Shown: one piece after another, positions 6,189 to 8,409 of the stretch | Position numbering within the stretch: the first letter of the stretch is position 1 | How the letters are laid out: each line of letters opens with the position of its first letter | Source of the DNA: Candidatus Chloroheliales bacterium | GTDB lineage: Bacteria; Chloroflexota; Chloroflexia; QHBQ01 | Assembly: GCA_003243865.1 (NCBI GenBank) | Contig: QHBQ01000454.1 | Span: 1 to 8,409, forward strand | DNA length: 8,409 bases | Direction of reading: 5' to 3' | Notes under the pieces: model-generated | What the model saw: the letters and a program-made list of their open reading frames with translations, nothing else | What the model was told of the DNA's origin: nothing | Database searches by the model: none | Position numbers and translations under genes: made by a program

Positions 6189-6338
6189 ACTAAAAGCCCC
6201 CAGCGGGGGTTGGGGGAGAAAAGTTGCCACGCCGTCATGTTTGCCGTAAGTAATTTCCGCTAGGGTTAGCATTGATACTTACGTTAGCATGGTTGCAGTG
6301 GCGAGATTTCTCCCCCAACCCCCGCTGGGGGCTTTAGT
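6189..6338. repeat. 150-bp imperfect palindrome (fold-back, MITE- or REP-like element)
   Basis: Arms 6189-6221 and 6307-6338 (ACTAAAAGCCCCCAGCGGGG onward) are inverted copies differing by one extra A. The symmetry continues inward about one axis near 6264: GCCAC (6226-6230) with GTGGC (6298-6302), CATG (6236-6239) with CATG (6288-6291), and GTAAGTA (6246-6252) with TACTTAC (6276-6282). Each arm also contains its own CCCCC-AGC-GGGGG hairpin. It lies between two convergent genes, where it could end transcription both ways. No target-site duplication is seen and it has no coding capacity. It fills most of the 282-bp gap 6131-6412; bases 6131-6188 show nothing. Confidence 0.85.
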
Positions 6339-6387
6339 TGGTTGCTGCTTCACCCCGCTGGCTCATCTGTCGTTAACAAACTTCCGG

Positions 6388-6415
6388 ATGCCTCATGCCT
6401 CGTGCCTGATGCCTA
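6388..6415. repeat. Heptanucleotide tandem array D (ATGCCTC-type)
   Basis: Four perfectly phased units read ATGCCTC, ATGCCTC, GTGCCTG and ATGCCTA. On the minus strand this is the GGCATGA-type motif of array B. The last unit contains the TAG stop codon (complement of 6413-6415) of the cupredoxin-SLH gene, so the gene ends inside the array. Confidence 0.85.
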
Positions 6416-7522
6416 GCGCAACGGCGTAATAATCGCCATATACACAATCTGGGCCATCTCGTCGCGCTGGATGGAGTTATCGGGGCGGAAGGTGAGGTCC
6501 GGGTAGCCAGCGAGGATGCCCTTGTGGTAGGCGGTTTCGATGTAGCCGTAGAACGGGTGCGCGGGCGGCACGTCAGTGAAGTCCGGGCTGGCCGGGGTGC
6601 TGATCGGGTAGTGGGCGGCATTGACTACCAGTTTGGTGAGTTGCCCGCGCGTGATCGGAATGTTGGGCAGGAAGCAAGGGAAGGTTGCGCCTAGCTGGGC
6701 GCACTCCGGTGCGGTGAAACCGCTGATGATGTTGGCATGGTAGGCGGTCTCAATGTAACTGTAGGCGAAATGGCTAGGCGGCACATCGGTGAAGGTCTGG
6801 CCGCTGTATGGGGTGAACATCGGGATGCCGAAGCCAGCCACTATCAACTTGGCGAACTGGCCGCGACTGGCGGTATTGCTGGGGCTGTAGGTGGTCGCGC
6901 TAGTGCCATTCACTACCCCATGACAATATAGCCAGTGGATCGCCGTGTAGAAGGTATTGCCGCCGATGTCGGTAAATGGGTTGGGGCAGTCGGTAGGGGT
7001 TGAGCCGGGGGCTGGCGTATTGGTAGGTCCTACGGTCGGTGTGGCGGCGGGCGGTGCAGTGGGAGTGCTGCCGCCGTTCGGGTTGATTGTGATATCGCCC
7101 ACCATGTGATCGCTATCCACATGGTAATCGCACTGATAGTGCAGCAACCCAGCGGTGGTGAAGGTGTAGCTGAACACCTGTCCCGGTCTGAAATCGCCAG
7201 TGTCGAACAACCTGCTGCTCACGGTATGAAGATGAGCGCCGTTATTGGTCCACACCACCGTGGTGCCGACGCTGATGGTCAGATTACCCGGGTTGAAGGA
7301 GTTGTCCACCACATTCACATTCACCACCATTGGCGACCGCCCCTGTGGGTTGGCGGTTGCATTGTAGTAGGTACCCACCTGGGCCACAGCGGCATGGTGG
7401 ACGTGTTCGTTGCTTCCACCGAATGCGGCTAGTGATGAACCAGCCAATGCCAGGCTGGCGACGAATAGCAGAGCAGCGCCAACCAGCAGCGGCAGCGCGC
7501 GCGATTTGTTAGTTGTGGTCAT
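6413..7522 (-). CDS. Cupredoxin-SLH fusion: wall-anchored copper protein
   Basis: This gene encodes 369 residues. Residues 1-33 are a signal peptide (KSRALPLLVGAALLFVASLALA, cleavage near LAA/FGG). The mature N-terminus carries an H-V-H-H cluster (40-43). Residues of about 64-148 are a plastocyanin/auracyanin-like cupredoxin. The likely type 1 copper ligands are His99 (HLHT), Cys131 and His134 (QCDYH), and Met140 (HMVGDITI). A Thr/Pro linker (about 152-177) leads to three SLH domains starting near FTDIGG, FTDVPPSHF and FTDVPPAHPF. These closely match the gene at 500-1372, including both cysteine pairs (179/200, 274/283). It probably holds or passes electrons or copper at the cell surface; the partner is unknown. 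The ATG is preceded by AAAGG and AGGAG. The gene is divergent from a response regulator and converges on the metallopeptidase. Confidence 0.93.
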   Translation of the reverse strand: MTTTNKSRALPLLVGAALLFVASLALAGSSLAAFGGSNEHVHHAAVAQVGTYYNATANPQGRSPMVVNVNVVDNSFNPGNLTISVGTTVVWTNNGAHLHTVSSRLFDTGDFRPGQVFSYTFTTAGLLHYQCDYHVDSDHMVGDITINPNGGSTPTAPPAATPTVGPTNTPAPGSTPTDCPNPFTDIGGNTFYTAIHWLYCHGVVNGTSATTYSPSNTASRGQFAKLIVAGFGIPMFTPYSGQTFTDVPPSHFAYSYIETAYHANIISGFTAPECAQLGATFPCFLPNIPITRGQLTKLVVNAAHYPISTPASPDFTDVPPAHPFYGYIETAYHKGILAGYPDLTFRPDNSIQRDEMAQIVYMAIITPLR

Positions 7523-7622
7523 TGTTCATCCTTTCTCCTGAGCGAATCCATGCTCTACCCAACCCGACCTGTTGACTGCCGTGCCTGCTGATGCGGCGTT
7601 AGCTGATTGATACAGAACCCGC

Positions 7623-7650
7623 CATATACGTAACATATACTCCACATCAA
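7623..7650 (-). promoter_or_regulatory. Candidate promoter of the cupredoxin-SLH gene with CATATAC direct repeat
   Basis: On the minus strand, TTGATG (7650-7645), 16 bases and TATATG (7628-7623) make a plausible promoter with a leader of about 90 nt. The same stretch holds a perfect direct repeat, CATATAC at 7623-7629 and 7634-7640, 11 bases apart (one helical turn). This could be a regulator site. For the divergent response regulator only a weak pair is seen, TTGATA (7607-7612) with TAACAT (7631-7636), so the two promoters would overlap. Confidence 0.4.
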
Positions 7651-7676
7651 CGTTTGCAGATCTGTGGAGGTTCGCT

Positions 7677-8171
7677 ATGCTGAACTGGATTGGCCGACAA
7701 CGGCAGCGGGTGCAAGCAATGTGGCGCCAGGAGGGCATCAACCCAGATGAGATCACCAGTATCCTGCCGATTGCAGCGGATGAGAAGCACTCGTCCCCAC
7801 CGCGATTGTTGATAGTGGACGATGACCTGTTTATCGGGCGGCTGATGAGTGATGCGCTGGGGCCGTATTACGATATTGAGGTTGCCTTCAACGCGACTGA
7901 GGCGGGCCTCACCATCGAGCGCCGTTCCCCCGACCTGATCATCCTCGATATCATGATGCCCGGCCAGGATGGGCAGGAGATCGGCAACCAGTTGCATCAC
8001 GATGCCCGCACCCGCCAGATACCGTTCATTATCGTCAGTGGCGACCGCCGCATCGCCCAGAAGGCCGCTGCCGCTGGTGCTGCCGCTTATCTTGCCAAGC
8101 CATTCGATATTGATGCGCTGGTCGCGCTGGTTGCCCGCGTGCTGGCCGAACACCAACCTCAAACCGGATGA
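7677..8171 (+). CDS. Single-domain response regulator (CheY-like receiver)
   Basis: This gene encodes 164 residues. Residues of about 42-160 are a complete receiver domain. The acidic pocket is D48/D49 in LLIVDDD, the phosphoacceptor is D91 in LIILDIMMPGQDG, the switch serine is S121 in FIIVSGD, and the conserved lysine is K141 in YLAKPF. There is no output domain, so it would act by protein-protein contact or as a phosphate relay. A 40-residue N-terminal extension (MLNWIGRQRQRVQAMWRQ, then a polar linker) looks like an amphipathic helix and is not part of the receiver fold. The ATG at 7677 has TGGAGG 6 bases upstream. No histidine kinase is visible nearby. The cupredoxin-SLH gene shares its intergenic region. 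Confidence 0.93.
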   Translation: MLNWIGRQRQRVQAMWRQEGINPDEITSILPIAADEKHSSPPRLLIVDDDLFIGRLMSDALGPYYDIEVAFNATEAGLTIERRSPDLIILDIMMPGQDGQEIGNQLHHDARTRQIPFIIVSGDRRIAQKAAAAGAAAYLAKPFDIDALVALVARVLAEHQPQTG

Positions 8172-8210
8172 TACACCTTCTCTATGAAACTTGCAATCGA
8201 AGCAATCAGC

Positions 8211-8232
8211 GGGGCGTATGTCAATGCGCCCC
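8211..8232 (+). repeat. 22-nt hairpin repeat, copy 3 (possible terminator)
   Basis: GGGGCGTAT (8211-8219), loop GTCA (8220-8223) and ATGCGCCCC (8224-8232) form nine pairs with one internal T-G wobble. It has the same layout as copies 1 and 2, with yet another self-complementary tip. It lies 40 bases after the response regulator and may end that transcript. Confidence 0.65.
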
Positions 8233-8240
8233 ACACCCCA

Positions 8241-8275
8241 TCCTTCATCCTTCATCCTTAATCTTTAATCCTTAA
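8241..8275. repeat. Heptanucleotide tandem array E (TCCTTCA/TCCTTAA)5
   Basis: Five perfectly phased units read TCCTTCA, TCCTTCA, TCCTTAA, TCTTTAA and TCCTTAA. This is the longest array in the window and a third sequence family. The last unit contains the TAA stop (complement of 8272-8274) of the DUF3048-family gene. Confidence 0.88.
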
Positions 8276-8409
8276 CCTAAATACTTCACTTGCTGGCCGA
8301 TCGGCAGCACCTCAATCCAGGTGTTGCCCCGATTGAACTGCATCTCCGCGCCGTTAGCGGCGAGGAAGCGGAGGGGCATACCAGGGCCGCCCTTCTGCCA
8401 CTTGCCCGC
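8272..8409 (-). CDS. DUF3048-family (YerB-like) protein, C-terminal fragment
   Basis: The last 45 residues of a gene enter from the right edge and stop at TAA (8274-8272). They read GKWQKGGPGMPLRFLAANGA, then EMQFNRGNTWIEVLPIGQQV and KYLG. The pattern G-x-W-x-K...T/L-R-F-x-x-x-N-G-x-E-x-x-x-N-x-G-x-T-W-I-x-V-x-P is the characteristic end of the DUF3048 family, which includes the Bacillus lipoprotein YerB. Members are exported and of unknown function. The start, signal and main domain lie outside the window. Its stop codon lies inside heptad array E. The family call rests on memory of its C-terminal motif. Confidence 0.78.
   Translation of the reverse strand, partial: AGKWQKGGPGMPLRFLAANGAEMQFNRGNTWIEVLPIGQQVKYLG

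Noticed and set aside
6185..6342. Target-site duplication flanking the 150-bp palindrome
   Set aside because: The flanking bases do not match each other, so insertion by transposition cannot be shown from this copy.
8241..8282. CRISPR array
   Set aside because: Units are 7 nt with no spacers and there are no cas genes; it is a simple tandem repeat.

Overview
The window looks like a piece of a filamentous Chloroflexota genome (class Chloroflexia, Roseiflexus/Kouleothrix/Herpetosiphon-like). This rests on three things: exported proteins built as signal peptide, Thr/Pro linker and three C-terminal SLH domains; a secreted metallopeptidase with an immune-inhibitor-A-like tail; and a fairly GC-rich genome with repeat-laden intergenic regions. 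The assignment is an inference from protein style, not from a marker gene.

Layout, left to right. Bases 1-90 are the 3' end of an SLH-domain gene (+). Bases 91-499 are a repeat-rich spacer holding a heptanucleotide array, two or three short hairpins, one copy of a 45-bp repeat and an extended -10 promoter. A second, complete SLH gene (500-1372, +) follows, then a heptad array, a bidirectional terminator and the second copy of the 45-bp repeat. A two-gene minus-strand operon comes next: a cytosolic prolyl oligopeptidase (1714-3795) and a small two-helix membrane protein (1512-1721) that overlap by 8 bases. The operon's promoter (TTGACT-17-TATACT) lies back to back with the promoter of a tRNA-Pro(CGG) gene (3959-4032), which has its own terminator. 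A secreted zinc metallopeptidase (4166-6130, +) converges on a cupredoxin-SLH fusion gene (6413-7522, -). Between them lies a 150-bp imperfect palindrome. The cupredoxin gene is divergent from a single-domain response regulator (7677-8171, +). The window closes with the 3' end of a DUF3048-family gene (8272-8409, -).

Taken together, the genes suggest cell-surface and protein-turnover functions. SLH proteins would sit on the cell wall, one of them displaying a copper site. The secreted metallopeptidase could cut external protein, and the cytosolic prolyl oligopeptidase could finish short imported peptides. This functional link is inference; the genes are mostly separate transcription units.

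The most unusual content is intergenic. Five gene ends carry tandem repeats with an exact or near-exact 7-nt period, in at least three unrelated sequence families. In three cases the stop codon lies inside the array. A 22-nt hairpin family, GGGGCGNNN-N4-NNNCGCCCY, occurs at least three times with variable but self-complementary tips. A 45-bp repeat pair differs only by transitions, two of which form a compensatory base-pair change. These are the best candidates for undescribed biology here.
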